A stretch of DNA of 64,000 nucleotides from assembly GCF_012271765.1 (NCBI RefSeq), contig NZ_VRKO01000002.1, forward strand, positions 1 to 64,000, in the 5' to 3' direction. A program made the translations under genes and the position numbers. How positions within the stretch are numbered: position 1 is the stretch's first letter; every line of letters begins with the position of its first letter. The DNA comes from Erwinia rhapontici (lineage in GTDB: Bacteria; Pseudomonadota; Gammaproteobacteria; Enterobacterales; Enterobacteriaceae). A model generated the notes under the pieces. It was not told where the DNA came from. It was given only the letters and a program-made list of their open reading frames with translations, and did not search any database. Below, piece after piece: positions 37,080-46,831 of the stretch.

Positions 37080-38914
37080 TTATTGCCACGGCTGGCCATG
37101 TTGATCATGGAAAAACATCACTGCTTCAAGCCATTACAGGTGTGAATGCCGATCGCCTGCCGGAAGAAAAATCCCGCGGCATGAGCATCGATCTAGGCTA
37201 CGCATACTGGCCTCAGCCCGACGGGCAGACAATCGGCTTTATTGACGTTCCCGGCCATGAAAAATTCCTCAGTAATATGTTGAGTGGTATCGGCGGTATC
37301 GATCACGCTCTGCTGGTCGTCGCCGCCGATGATGGCATCATGCCGCAAACCCGTGAACATCTGGCGATCCTGCAACTGAGTGGCCAGCCTGCGCTGACCG
37401 TCGCCGTGACCAAAAGCGACAGCGTGGAACCCGCACAGCGTAAGGCCGTCGATCAGCAGATCCGCCAGCTAACCCGGCAACTTGGCTGGGAAAGCGTCGC
37501 CCTGTTTACCACCAGCACAGTCAACGGGGAGGGCATTGCTGAACTGAGCCACCATCTGCGCCAGCTGCCCGAACGCCCTCTGTGGCAGGATCAGGCCTTC
37601 CGTCTGGCGATTGACCGGGTGTTTAACGTTAAAGGGGCAGGCGTGGTGGTAACGGGCACTGCGTTGTCCGGTGACGTGCGCATCGGTGATTCCCTGTGGC
37701 TGACCGGCATGAATAAACGGGTGCGGGTGCGCAATCTGCATGCCCAGAATCAACCCGTGGAACAGGCCCACGCAGGGCAACGCATCGCGCTGAATCTCAG
37801 CGGTGGGGTGGAAAAAGCGGAAGTCAGTCGCGGCGACTGGCTGCTGACCACCGCTCCCGAACGGCCCTGCGGGCGGGCGATCGTCAGCCTTCAATCCCAT
37901 CAACCGCTGCATCAGGGTCAGTCACTGCATATTCATCATGCAGCCAGCCATACCACTGGCCGCATCTCGCTTCTGGACGATCGTTTTGCCGAGTTGCTGT
38001 TTGACAACCCGCTGTGGCTGGCCGGTGATGACCGGTTAATCCTGCGGGATATCAGTGCGCGCCAGACGCTGGCCGGGGCGAGAATCGTGCTGCTGGCCCC
38101 GCCGAAGCGAGGAAAACGCCAGCCCGCGTTCCTCGACTGGCTGCATCAGCTGGAAAAAGCCACCAGTCTTGAACAACGGCTGGAACGGCTGTTACAGCCC
38201 CATCCCTGGCGCATGGATGCACTCCACTGGTTTTTTCAGCGTAACGGAGAGGCCATCACTGCCTCACTCAATAGCGCGACGTTTATGCAGGCCGCCGATT
38301 ATCTGCTGCTGAGGCAAACCCAGCGAGAGTGGCAGTCAGAGCTGCTCAGCGTGCTAAAAAATTATCATCAGCAACACGGCGACCGTCCGGGTATTGGCCG
38401 CGATCGCCTGCGACGTCTGGCATTCCCTGGTCAACCCGCGGAGCTGGTGCTTGCACTGACGGACCAGTTGATCGCTGCGAAGCAGATGATTAACAATCGT
38501 GGCTGGCTGCATCTGCCCGATTTCCGTATCCGTTTTGATGACCGGGAGGCTGCGATCTGGCAACAGGCAGAATCCCTGTTCGGCAGCGAGGCATGGTGGG
38601 TGCGCGACCTGGCGGCGCAGCTGGGCTGCGATGAGGAGCTGATGCGCCAGACGCTGCGTAAAGCGGCGCAGAGCGGTGCCATTACCGCTATCGTTAACGA
38701 TCGGTACTACAGTCATACGCAGCTGACCCGCTTTGCTGGTCTTATCTTTCAGCGTGCTGAAACAGGCCTGGGCACCCGCGCCGGAGACTTCCGCGATCAG
38801 CTGGGCACAGGCCGGAAACTGGCGGTGCAGATCCTCGAGTTTTTCGACCACTGTGGCTTCACTCAGCGCAAAGGCAATGAACATTTATTGCGCGACAGCC
38901 AGATGTTCCGCTAG
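37076..38914 (+). CDS. selB: Selenocysteine-specific translation elongation factor
   Basis: A 612-residue GTPase (E. coli 614). The GTP-binding motifs are [12 protein letters not shown] (G1), DVPGHEKF (G3) and TKSD (G4). EF-Tu-like domains II and III follow to about residue 340, then four winged-helix domains (about 375-612) that bind the SECIS hairpin. SelB brings Sec-tRNA to UGA codons such as the one in fdoG. It is coupled to selA by overlap. Confidence 0.97.
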   Translation: MIIATAGHVDHGKTSLLQAITGVNADRLPEEKSRGMSIDLGYAYWPQPDGQTIGFIDVPGHEKFLSNMLSGIGGIDHALLVVAADDGIMPQTREHLAILQLSGQPALTVAVTKSDSVEPAQRKAVDQQIRQLTRQLGWESVALFTTSTVNGEGIAELSHHLRQLPERPLWQDQAFRLAIDRVFNVKGAGVVVTGTALSGDVRIGDSLWLTGMNKRVRVRNLHAQNQPVEQAHAGQRIALNLSGGVEKAEVSRGDWLLTTAPERPCGRAIVSLQSHQPLHQGQSLHIHHAASHTTGRISLLDDRFAELLFDNPLWLAGDDRLILRDISARQTLAGARIVLLAPPKRGKRQPAFLDWLHQLEKATSLEQRLERLLQPHPWRMDALHWFFQRNGEAITASLNSATFMQAADYLLLRQTQREWQSELLSVLKNYHQQHGDRPGIGRDRLRRLAFPGQPAELVLALTDQLIAAKQMINNRGWLHLPDFRIRFDDREAAIWQQAESLFGSEAWWVRDLAAQLGCDEELMRQTLRKAAQSGAITAIVNDRYYSHTQLTRFAGLIFQRAETGLGTRAGDFRDQLGTGRKLAVQILEFFDHCGFTQRKGNEHLLRDSQMFR

Positions 38915-38950
38915 AATGCTGGATAAATAACCAGTAAAGGGAAGAGTACA

Positions 38951-39514
38951 ATGCAACGTTGTGGCTGGGTTTCTGCAGATCCGTTATATATCGCCTATCA
39001 CGATACGGAATGGGGCGTGCCTCACACCGAAACGCAGGCGTTATTTGAAATGATCTGCCTGGAAGGTCAGGTGGCGGGATTATCCTGGCTGACCGTACTG
39101 AAAAAACGCGAAAACTATCGTCGCCTGTTTCATCATTTTGATGTCCGGAAGGTGGCGGCGATGAACGATGACGATATTGAGCGGCTCATGCAGGACAGTG
39201 GCATTATCCGCCACCGGGGGAAGATCACGGCGATAATGGCTAACGCACGTGCGCTGTTGGCAATGGAAGCCGCCGGAGAAGACTTTAAAACGTTTATCTG
39301 GAGTTTCGTTGATCATCAAACTCAGGTCAGCCGTTTTACTGACTATCGCTCTGCCCCCACCACCAGCGCCATCTCGGACGCTATGTCAAAAGCACTGAAA
39401 AAGCGTGGCTTCAAATTTGTCGGTTCCACCACCTGTTACTCCTTTATGCAGGCCTGCGGGCTGACCAGTGAACACACCACGACCTGCTTTTGCCATCCCG
39501 ATAACAATAAGTAG
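38951..39514 (+). CDS. tag: DNA-3-methyladenine glycosylase I
   Basis: A 187-residue protein, the same length as E. coli Tag. The structural zinc ligands Cys4, His17, His175 and Cys179 are all present (MQRCGW, YHDTEWG, EHTTTCFC). The catalytic pocket segment FEMICLEGQVAGLSW and RHRGKI are conserved. It removes 3-methyladenine from alkylated DNA. It is preceded by selB (36 bp) and followed by yiaD. Confidence 0.96.
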   Translation: MQRCGWVSADPLYIAYHDTEWGVPHTETQALFEMICLEGQVAGLSWLTVLKKRENYRRLFHHFDVRKVAAMNDDDIERLMQDSGIIRHRGKITAIMANARALLAMEAAGEDFKTFIWSFVDHQTQVSRFTDYRSAPTTSAISDAMSKALKKRGFKFVGSTTCYSFMQACGLTSEHTTTCFCHPDNNK

Positions 39515-39628
39515 CTTTCACTTACAAATTTGGGAATAAGCCTACGTATTTCCCTCTCATTTCATCGGCATAATGATCGCGTTTACGGGCAATTTTGTCC
39601 ACTTGCTGCGAATGAGAGGGATCCCCTG

Positions 39629-40291
39629 ATGAAGAAGAAAAGCGTCATTACACTTGCCCTGGTGCTGTGCGGCACCCTGAGCGTGGCGGGCTGTACTACC
39701 AACCCTTACACTGGCGAACGTGAAGCGGGTAAATCCGGTATTGGCGCGGGCATCGGTGCCGCGTTGGGTGCAGGCGTTGGCATGCTCTCCTCGTCGAAGA
39801 AAGACCGGGGTAAAGGCGCCTTGATCGGTGCTGCTGCCGGAGCGGCTCTGGGCGGTGGTGCAGGTTATTACATGGATGTTCAGGAAGCCAAACTGCGCGA
39901 TAAAATGAAAGGCACCGGCGTGAGTGTGACGCGTAATGGCGACAATATCGTGCTGAACATGCCAAACAACGTCACCTTTGACAGCAGCAGCAGCACGCTG
40001 AAACCCGCGGGTGCCAATACGCTGACCGGCGTAGCGATGGTGCTAAAAGAGTATCCAAAAACCGCAGTTAACGTCATCGGCTACACCGACAGCAGCGGCA
40101 GCCGTCAGCTGAACATGACGCTCTCCCAGCAGCGTGCTGATGGCGTAGGAAGTGCACTGATCACTCAGGGCGTTGCGGGCAACCGCGTGCGCACTCAGGG
40201 AATGGGGCCTGATAACCCTATCGCCTCGAACAGCACCGCAGAAGGCAAAGCGCAAAACCGTCGCGTTGAGATTACCCTCAGCCCGCTGTAA
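39629..40291 (+). CDS. yiaD: OmpA-family lipoprotein YiaD
   Basis: A 220-residue outer-membrane lipoprotein. The lipobox is VAGC with Cys22. A glycine-zipper segment follows (GIGAGIGAALGAG, LIGAAAGAALGGG; residues 35-85), then an OmpA-like peptidoglycan-binding domain (about 100-220) with VIGYTDSSGS, LSQQRADGV and NRRVEITLSPL. It closely matches E. coli YiaD. The start at 39629 gives the signal peptide; the frame upstream is unsupported. A terminator follows. Confidence 0.95.
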   Translation: MKKKSVITLALVLCGTLSVAGCTTNPYTGEREAGKSGIGAGIGAALGAGVGMLSSSKKDRGKGALIGAAAGAALGGGAGYYMDVQEAKLRDKMKGTGVSVTRNGDNIVLNMPNNVTFDSSSSTLKPAGANTLTGVAMVLKEYPKTAVNVIGYTDSSGSRQLNMTLSQQRADGVGSALITQGVAGNRVRTQGMGPDNPIASNSTAEGKAQNRRVEITLSPL

Positions 40292-40299
40292 GCGTCTCA

Positions 40300-40324
40300 C
40301 TACCCGGCACGCCCTGCCGGGTAG
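40300..40324 (+). terminator. Terminator after yiaD
   Basis: A 10-bp perfect stem (CTACCCGGCA, loop CGCCC, TGCCGGGTAG) followed by a T-rich stretch. Confidence 0.8.
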
Positions 40325-40423
40325 TTATTCCTGTTTTTGAGAATAATTGCGCTATATCGTAGTGAGCTTTAACAATGTGTGCTACCCTGCGCAGAAATTG
40401 ATCACCCACACGCCGCCGCACAC

Positions 40424-41410
40424 ATGTCACTCAAAGCCATCGCCAGCGCACTCGGCCTCTCCGTTACCACCGTCAGTCGGGCTCTTAATGGCTATGACGA
40501 CGTGGCAGAAGAGACGCGTCAGCGAATTCAACAAGAAGCCAGACGGCGCGGATATCGCCCGAATGCTGTCGCACGCCGCCTGAAAACCGGACGCACCAAT
40601 GCCGTAGGTCTGCTTTTTCCCGTCACTCCCCTGCCGTTTAACGATATTAGCTTCGTCGAAATGATGGGCGCCATCGCGCAATCGCTTGCGCAGTCCGATG
40701 TTGATCTGCTGATCATTGCCGACGATACCCATGACGACCATCGCGGTATGCAACGAATGCTGCGCACACACTGCGTGGATGCGCTGATTGTTGCACACAC
40801 TGCGCGACACGACAGTCGCCTGATTAAACTGCAACAGCTGGGCTTCCCGTTCCTGGCGCTGGGCCGCAGCGAGCTGGCCTCCCCTTATGCCTGGTTTGAT
40901 TTCGATAACTACGCTGGGCCAGCCCTGGCCGTTGCGCATTATGCCGATGCCGGACTGCAACGCTTCGCTTTGCTGGGCAGTCATCACGATCAAACCTTTG
41001 TTGACCAGCGCCGCCAGGGATTTCTTGATGCGCTGGCGCTACGCGGCCTGGCTCAGGATGCCTGCTGGCGGATCGAGCCGACCCGCCGGGAAGGCTATCG
41101 CCTGACCCGTCAGTTGCTGGCACAGCCGCAGCGCCCTCAGGTGATCATCACCGACTGCAATATGCTGGGTGACGGCGCAGCCATTGCCCTGCGGGAAGCA
41201 GGTTTCCTCACGGGCCCGCAGCGCGTTGAGCTGGTGGTCTACGATGGTCTGCCCGCGGATTCAGTGATCGCCGATCCGGTCACCAGTATTGTTCAGGCCA
41301 CGCGCCCCGATGTCGGTCAACAGGTGGCAGAGATGGTACTGAAGCTGATTGAGGGAGAAGACGTCAACACGTTACAAGTGTTGTGGCAACCGGCGCTGAA
41401 ACTGCCCTGA
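40424..41410 (+). CDS. LacI-family transcriptional regulator
   Basis: A 328-residue protein. The N-terminal helix-turn-helix and hinge read SLKAIASALGLSVTTVSRALNGYDDVAEET and RRRGYRPNAVARRLKTGRT. The remainder is a periplasmic-binding-protein-like effector domain (residues 60-328). ATG 40424 begins directly at the family start. It stands just before a second LacI-family gene (ptxS-like), 59 bp downstream on the same strand with a small hairpin (41413-41429) between. The effector and target are unknown. It could regulate the same sugar-acid pathway or a distant operon. Confidence 0.88.
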   Translation: MSLKAIASALGLSVTTVSRALNGYDDVAEETRQRIQQEARRRGYRPNAVARRLKTGRTNAVGLLFPVTPLPFNDISFVEMMGAIAQSLAQSDVDLLIIADDTHDDHRGMQRMLRTHCVDALIVAHTARHDSRLIKLQQLGFPFLALGRSELASPYAWFDFDNYAGPALAVAHYADAGLQRFALLGSHHDQTFVDQRRQGFLDALALRGLAQDACWRIEPTRREGYRLTRQLLAQPQRPQVIITDCNMLGDGAAIALREAGFLTGPQRVELVVYDGLPADSVIADPVTSIVQATRPDVGQQVAEMVLKLIEGEDVNTLQVLWQPALKLP

Positions 41411-41469
41411 TGCTGCCGTCGGGCGGCAGTTGTGGTAGGCTCGCGCAATCATCACCATCAGGGAACATC

Positions 41470-42498
41470 ATGAATCGTAAGGCCGCGAAAGCCACCATCA
41501 GCGATGTCGCTAAAGCCGCGAACACCGGGAAAACCAGTGTTTCGCGCTATCTTAACGGTGAACTCAGCGCACTCTCCATCGACCTCAAAACACGTATTGA
41601 ACAGGCCATCGCCACGCTCAATTATCGCCCCAGCCAGATGGCTCGTGGCCTTAAACGCGGACGGACCCGGCTTATTGGCCTGATTATCGCGGATATTACC
41701 AATCCCTATTCGGTGAATGTGTTGAGCGGCATTGAAGCAGCATGCCGCGCCAACGGCTTTACCCTGCTGATGTGTAACACCAATAACGAAGTGGATCTCG
41801 AAAGACACTACCTCAACCTGCTTAACAGCTATCAGGTGGAAGGGATTGTGGTGAATGCGGTCGGCATGCACGAAGAGGCGCTAAATCAGCTCCAGCAATC
41901 GCTGCTGCCGATGGTGTTGATCGACCGTAAAATCCCGGATTTTGACTGCGATGTCGTCGGCCTGGATAACCGCACGGCGGCCCTGATGGCCACGGAACAT
42001 CTGCTGGATAAGGGATACCAGGCCGTGCTGTTTATCAGCGAACCACTGGGCCTGGTGAACACCCGACTGGAGCGTGTGCACAGCTTCCGCGAGCGTATGG
42101 CACAGCATCCTGATCTCGTGGCTGAACAGGCTGAAGTTGCCCTCGGCGACGGTGAGCGTCTGGAAACGGTACTCCATGCGTTTTATCAGCGCCATCATGC
42201 GGCCCCCTGTGCGGTTATGGTCGTCAATGGGGCGCTGACACTTCAGGTTGCCCGCGCACTGCGCCATCTGGAGCTCAACTGGGGCGAGCAGATCGGCCTG
42301 CTGGGCTTTGACGAACTGGAGTGGGCCGAACTGGCCGGTGTCGGCATCACGACCCTGAAACAGCCCACCTGGCAGATAGGGTATGCAGCCCTGGAACAGG
42401 TGCTGAAACGCGTTGGCGGTGACGATGCTCCCCGCCATGAACAGGTGTTCAGCGGCGAACTGATTGTACGTGGATCAACGCAAAGGCTGACGCGCTAA
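41470..42498 (+). CDS. ptxS: PtxS-like LacI-family repressor of the 2-ketogluconate operon
   Basis: A 342-residue LacI-type protein. The helix-turn-helix is TISDVAKAANTGKTSVSRYLNGE, then LNYRPSQMARGLKRGRTRLIG, followed by the effector domain with LIIADITNPYSVNVLSGIEA. It precedes kguEKTD on the same strand, the arrangement found for ptxS in Pseudomonas. In that system PtxS represses the genes and is released by 2-ketogluconate. The palindrome TGGAACCGGTTCCA before kguE is almost the known PtxS operator. ATG 41470 is used, since the longer frame overlaps the previous gene. Confidence 0.82.
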   Translation: MNRKAAKATISDVAKAANTGKTSVSRYLNGELSALSIDLKTRIEQAIATLNYRPSQMARGLKRGRTRLIGLIIADITNPYSVNVLSGIEAACRANGFTLLMCNTNNEVDLERHYLNLLNSYQVEGIVVNAVGMHEEALNQLQQSLLPMVLIDRKIPDFDCDVVGLDNRTAALMATEHLLDKGYQAVLFISEPLGLVNTRLERVHSFRERMAQHPDLVAEQAEVALGDGERLETVLHAFYQRHHAAPCAVMVVNGALTLQVARALRHLELNWGEQIGLLGFDELEWAELAGVGITTLKQPTWQIGYAALEQVLKRVGGDDAPRHEQVFSGELIVRGSTQRLTR

Positions 42499-42507
42499 AA
42501 CAACGAT

Positions 42508-42538
42508 GATCCTGCCGCCTTGGCCACCCGGCAGGATC
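42508..42538 (+). terminator. Hairpin after ptxS
   Basis: A 10-bp stem (GATCCTGCCG with CGGCAGGATC, 11-base loop) just after the ptxS stop. No T run follows, so it may be a weak terminator or a 3'-end stabiliser that separates ptxS from kguE expression. Confidence 0.5.
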
Positions 42539-42663
42539 CCTCATCGACCCCACCTCGCCCTTTGTCTGCGCCCCCCTCTGACGCCCTTTTTTAAGATTTT
42601 TCCCTACTCTCAAACGCTCACATCGTGAGCGCGATCATAAATTACTGCACTGATCCTTTCTTT

Positions 42664-42677
42664 TGGAACCGGTTCCA
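42664..42677. promoter_or_regulatory. PtxS-type operator before kguE
   Basis: TGGAACCGGTTCCA is a perfect 14-bp palindrome, 46-59 bp before the kguE start. The PtxS operator known from Pseudomonas (TGAAACCGGTTTCA) differs by one symmetric base pair. Confidence 0.85.
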
Positions 42678-42722
42678 TCTAACGTTTTTAGCAGAACAGG
42701 TGGATATTTCCCGGAGAACCCC

Positions 42723-43472
42723 ATGAAAAGAGAAGTCATCGTTGTCACCGCCGCCTATGGACAAAAGCAGGTCGCCGCGCTGGGTGGTCAGCAGGCGCTG
42801 CTGCCGATTATTGCCGCCGCAGGCGCCGACGGCGTAGAGATCCGCCGCGAACTGTTGACGACGCAGGAGCTGACGGTGCTTCCCGCACTGGCAGAGGCCA
42901 TCCGCGCCGCCAGGCTGGTCACGTTCTATTCCGTGCCGGAAGCATTGTTTATGGCCGATGGTTCACTGAATCCACGGCTCGACCAGCACTTTTCTGAAGC
43001 AGAGCAGCTTAATGCCCAGCTACTAAAATATGCGCTGGGCAACTATCAGCCCGATTTCGAATGTCATGAGCTGCGCAGCAAACTCGCCGGAAAAAAAGTG
43101 CATCTGGTGGTAGAAAACGATCAGACCGACTGCGGAAAACTGGCCGCCCTTGACCGCTTCTTCCACGCCTGCGGCGAAAGCCGTACCTGTAACGGCATGA
43201 CCTTTGATATGGGCAACTGGCTGTGGGTGGGTGATAAGCCCCTGGAGGCCGCCAATCGCTTAAACCGCTACGTCAGCTACATTCATGTCAAAGCCGCTGT
43301 GCCTGAGGGCGAAAGCTGGCGCGCCGTTGCACTGGATGACGCTGATGATCTGTGGCGCAAAACACTGGCACTGTTGCCATCAGACGTGCCGCGCGCCATT
43401 GAGTTTCCGCTGGAAGGGCCGGACCTGGTGGCGGTCACTCGCCACTATGTTGACCTGCTGCGTGAGGAATAA
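42723..43472 (+). CDS. kguE: KguE-like sugar isomerase/epimerase family protein
   Basis: A 249-residue TIM-barrel protein of the xylose isomerase-like (AP endonuclease 2) family: AGADGVEIRRELL, HLVVENDQTDCGKL, TCNGMTFDMGNWLW and SYIHVKAAV give the expected metal and substrate residues. It is the first gene of the 2-ketogluconate operon (kguE-kguK-kguT-kguD). The exact reaction of KguE is not settled even in Pseudomonas. ATG 42723 has a GGAGAA site upstream; the longer frame begins inside the operator. kguK follows after 3 bp. Confidence 0.82.
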   Translation: MKREVIVVTAAYGQKQVAALGGQQALLPIIAAAGADGVEIRRELLTTQELTVLPALAEAIRAARLVTFYSVPEALFMADGSLNPRLDQHFSEAEQLNAQLLKYALGNYQPDFECHELRSKLAGKKVHLVVENDQTDCGKLAALDRFFHACGESRTCNGMTFDMGNWLWVGDKPLEAANRLNRYVSYIHVKAAVPEGESWRAVALDDADDLWRKTLALLPSDVPRAIEFPLEGPDLVAVTRHYVDLLREE

Positions 43473-43475
43473 ATC

Positions 43476-44435
43476 ATGAGTATTGATGCGAACCATCCGC
43501 TGGATGTGGTCACCCTTGGCGAAGCCATGGCGATGTTTGTGGCCGATGAGTGCGGCGATCTCGCCAGCGCCAGCCATTTCAGCAAACGTATTGCCGGGGC
43601 GGAACTCAATGTCGCGATCGGCCTCGCCCGTCTTGGCCTGAACGTGGGCTGGGTCAGCCGCATCGGCGACGATGCCTTTGGCCGCTTTACCTGCCAGCAG
43701 CTGGACCACGAAGGTGTCGATCGCCGTCTGGTGACCACCGATGCGCGTTATCCCACTGGTTTTCAGTTGAAATCGAAAGTCGACGACGGTTCAGACCCAC
43801 TGGTGGAGTACTTCCGCAAAGGCTCTGCCGCCAGCCACCTCTCCGTGGCTGACTTTACCCTCAACCCTGGCTACTTCACCTCTGCCCGTCATCTACATCT
43901 CAGCGGCGTAGCAGCAGCCCTCTCTGACAGCTCGCTGGCGCTGTTACAGCAGGTGGCCCGTGAGATGAAAGCATCCGGTAAAACAATTTCTTTCGACCCC
44001 AACCTGCGTCCGGTGCTGTGGTCCAGTGAACAGGAGATGGTGAAACAGCTCAATGGTCTGGCGCAGTTTGCCGACTGGGTGCTTCCGGGTATTAAAGAGG
44101 GCCAGATCCTGACCGGCCACACGCAGCCGGAAGCCATTGCCGACTTCTACCTGGCGATGGGCGTGAAAGCGGTCGTGATTAAAACCGGCAGCGACGGGGC
44201 CTGGTACAAAACCGCCGATGGCGAGAGCGGCCAGATAGCGGCGATCAGAACGGATAACGTTGTCGATACCGTCGGTGCCGGCGATGGGTTCGCCGTTGGC
44301 GTGATCAGCGCCTTACTGGAAGGAAAATCGTTACCCGCAGCGATACGGCGCGGTAACAAAATTGGTTCGCTGGCCATTCAGGCCATCGGTGACAGTGAAG
44401 GATTACCGACGCGCGCCGCGCTGGGTGATTTCTAA
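43476..44435 (+). CDS. kguK: 2-ketogluconate kinase (PfkB family)
   Basis: A 319-residue PfkB-family sugar kinase: GEAMAMFVADECGDL at the start, AGAELNVAIGLARLG near residue 40, and the anion-hole/catalytic motif DTVGAGDGFAVGVISALL near residue 265. Position between kguE and kguT supports 2-ketogluconate as substrate, giving 2-keto-6-phosphogluconate. By sequence alone it could equally be a 2-keto-3-deoxygluconate kinase (KdgK). Confidence 0.85.
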   Translation: MSIDANHPLDVVTLGEAMAMFVADECGDLASASHFSKRIAGAELNVAIGLARLGLNVGWVSRIGDDAFGRFTCQQLDHEGVDRRLVTTDARYPTGFQLKSKVDDGSDPLVEYFRKGSAASHLSVADFTLNPGYFTSARHLHLSGVAAALSDSSLALLQQVAREMKASGKTISFDPNLRPVLWSSEQEMVKQLNGLAQFADWVLPGIKEGQILTGHTQPEAIADFYLAMGVKAVVIKTGSDGAWYKTADGESGQIAAIRTDNVVDTVGAGDGFAVGVISALLEGKSLPAAIRRGNKIGSLAIQAIGDSEGLPTRAALGDF

Positions 44436-44504
44436 CACCGTCACAACCCGGAAAAACAAACCGCATCGTCCCCTACAACAGAATGCGGCCACCGAGGAAG
44501 ACTT

Positions 44505-45788
44505 ATGAAAAATCAGACAATCGCGCCGAAACGCTGGTGGTACATCATGCCCATCGTGTTTATCACCTACAGCCTGGCGTACCTGGATCGTGCAAACTTT
44601 AGCTTTGCCTCCGCCGCAGGAATTAATGAAGACCTCGGCATCACCAAAGGCGTCTCCTCGCTGCTGGGCGCGCTGTTCTTTCTGGGCTATTTCTTCTTCC
44701 AGATCCCCGGGGCGATCTATGCCGAACGACGCAGCGTAAAAAAACTGGTGTTCTGGTGCCTGATTTTATGGGGCATCTGCGCCACGCTGACCGGGATGGT
44801 CAGCAACATTCCGATGCTGGCTGCGATCCGCTTTACGCTGGGCGTGGTGGAAGCGGCGGTGATGCCTGCGATGCTGATCTACATTAGTAACTGGTTTACC
44901 AAATCAGAGCGTTCACGCGCGAATACCTTCCTGATCCTCGGTAATCCGGTCACGGTGCTGTGGATGTCCGTGGTTTCGGGTTATCTGATTAACGCCTTCG
45001 GCTGGCGTGAGATGTTTATTATCGAAGGCTTCCCGGCGGTAATCTGGGCGGTGGCATGGTGGTTCCTGGTGCAGGATAAACCGGCACAGGCCAAATGGCT
45101 GAGTGATGCAGAGAAAGCCGCGTTGCAGGCGCAGTTGCAGAAAGAGCAGGAGGGCCTGAAAGCGGTTCGTAACTACGCTGAAGCCTTTAAGTCACGAAAC
45201 GTCATTATCCTGTGCGCACAGTATTTTTGCTGGAGTATTGGCGTTTATGGTTTTGTTCTGTGGCTGCCTTCCATTCTGCGTAACGGCACGCAGATGGGCA
45301 TGGTGGAAGCCGGCTGGCTGTCCTCAGTGCCTTACCTGGCCGCGACCATCGCCATGATTGTCGTCTCCTGGGCTTCGGATAAGTTACAAAACCGCAAATT
45401 GTTTGTCTGGCCGTTACTGCTGATTGGTGCAATGGCCTTTTTAGGCTCATATTTGGTGGGACCCGGTCATTTCTGGCTATCCTATGCTCTGCTGGTGATC
45501 GCCGGGGCCGCGATGTATGCCCCTTACGGGCCGTTCTTTGCCATTATTCCTGAAATGCTGCCGCGCAACGTGTCCGGCGGGGCAATGGCGTTGATCAATG
45601 CGATGGGTGCCCTGGGCTCCTTCCTTGGTTCCTGGGTGGTGGGCTACCTCAATGGTGCCACCGGCAGTCCGTCGGCCTCGTATATTTTTATGGGCAGCGC
45701 CTTACTGGTTTCCGTCTGGCTGACGTTGATCGTGAAACCCGCACAGAATAAACAGATGCCGCTGCCTCATGGTGCAAAACAGGCTTAA
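44505..45788 (+). CDS. kguT: 2-ketogluconate transporter (MFS, anion:cation symporter family)
   Basis: A 427-residue membrane protein with twelve predicted helices. It has the family signature YSLAYLDRANFSFASAAGI in helix 1, GALFFLGYFFFQIPGAIYAE in helix 2, and the loop SERSRANTFLILGNP. Members of this family import sugar acids with protons. The operon position identifies 2-ketogluconate as the likely substrate. Confidence 0.87.
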   Translation: MKNQTIAPKRWWYIMPIVFITYSLAYLDRANFSFASAAGINEDLGITKGVSSLLGALFFLGYFFFQIPGAIYAERRSVKKLVFWCLILWGICATLTGMVSNIPMLAAIRFTLGVVEAAVMPAMLIYISNWFTKSERSRANTFLILGNPVTVLWMSVVSGYLINAFGWREMFIIEGFPAVIWAVAWWFLVQDKPAQAKWLSDAEKAALQAQLQKEQEGLKAVRNYAEAFKSRNVIILCAQYFCWSIGVYGFVLWLPSILRNGTQMGMVEAGWLSSVPYLAATIAMIVVSWASDKLQNRKLFVWPLLLIGAMAFLGSYLVGPGHFWLSYALLVIAGAAMYAPYGPFFAIIPEMLPRNVSGGAMALINAMGALGSFLGSWVVGYLNGATGSPSASYIFMGSALLVSVWLTLIVKPAQNKQMPLPHGAKQA

Positions 45789-45818
45789 TCTATCGACTAC
45801 CTGAACAGAGAGAATCGA

Positions 45819-46784
45819 ATGAAACCGAATGTAGTGCTTTATAAGTCGTTACCGGACGATCTGCGCGCACGGCTGGATGAACATTGCTGTGTGACTGAAG
45901 TGAACGACTTAAGCCCGGAAACCCTCGCTGCTCATGCCTCCGCGTTCAGTGAAGCAGAGGGTATTCTGGGATCGGGCGGTAAAGTGGATGCCGATTTTTT
46001 ACAGCACATGCCGAAGCTGCGTGTAGCCTCAACGGTGTCCGTGGGTTATGACAACTTTGACGTGGCGGCGCTGAATGATAACGGCGTCCTGCTGATGCAC
46101 ACGCCAACCGTGCTCACCGAAACCGTTGCCGATACCATGATGGCGCTGGTCCTCAGTTCAGCACGTCGCGTGGTGGAAATGGCTGAGCGCGTCAAAGCGG
46201 GTGAATGGCAAAAAAGCATCGCCCCTGACTGGTACGGTGTAGATGTGCATCATAAGAAGCTGGGCATCCTCGGCATGGGCCGCATCGGCCTGGCGCTGGC
46301 GCAGCGTGCACATCTTGGCTTCGGTATGCCCATCCTCTATAACGCACGCAAACAGCATCCTGAAGCTGAACAGCGTTTTGATGCGCACTATTGTGACCTC
46401 GATACGCTGCTGGCGGAGTCTGATTTCCTCTGCATCAGTCTGCCGCTGACAGCGCAGACCCACCATCTGATTGGCCGTGAGCAACTGGCGAAGATGAAGA
46501 AAAGTGCCGTGCTGATTAACGCCGGACGTGGCCCGGTGGTTGATGAGCAGGCGCTGATTGCGGCCCTGAAAGACGGGACGATTCATGGCGCAGGGCTGGA
46601 TGTATTTGAGCAGGAACCGTTACCGGTTAGCTCTGAGCTGCTGCAACTGCGCAACGTGGTGGCGCTGCCGCACATTGGCTCTGCCACGCATGAAACGCGT
46701 TACGGTATGGCAAAAGACGCCGTGGATAATCTGATTGCCGCGTTAAGCGGTAAGGTCGAGAAGAACTGCGTGAACCCGCGTTAA
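45819..46784 (+). CDS. kguD: 2-keto-6-phosphogluconate / 2-ketogluconate reductase (D-2-hydroxyacid dehydrogenase)
   Basis: A 321-residue D-isomer-specific 2-hydroxyacid dehydrogenase. The nucleotide motif is [17 protein letters not shown]. The catalytic Arg lies in [14 protein letters not shown] and [15 protein letters not shown], the Glu in DVFEQEPLP and the His in [13 protein letters not shown]. It closely resembles GhrB/TkrA. In the kgu operon it reduces 2-keto-6-phosphogluconate to 6-phosphogluconate, which feeds the pentose-phosphate and Entner-Doudoroff pathways. A terminator follows. Confidence 0.88.
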   Translation: MKPNVVLYKSLPDDLRARLDEHCCVTEVNDLSPETLAAHASAFSEAEGILGSGGKVDADFLQHMPKLRVASTVSVGYDNFDVAALNDNGVLLMHTPTVLTETVADTMMALVLSSARRVVEMAERVKAGEWQKSIAPDWYGVDVHHKKLGILGMGRIGLALAQRAHLGFGMPILYNARKQHPEAEQRFDAHYCDLDTLLAESDFLCISLPLTAQTHHLIGREQLAKMKKSAVLINAGRGPVVDEQALIAALKDGTIHGAGLDVFEQEPLPVSSELLQLRNVVALPHIGSATHETRYGMAKDAVDNLIAALSGKVEKNCVNPR

Positions 46785-46785
46785 T

Positions 46786-46816
46786 CTCGGGTTGCGTAGG
46801 ACCCGAGCATTTTTTT
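46786..46816 (+). terminator. Terminator after kguD
   Basis: A 7-bp stem (CTCGGGT with ACCCGAG) followed by CA and a run of seven T. Confidence 0.85.
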
Positions 46817-46831
46817 GATCGGCATGACAGC

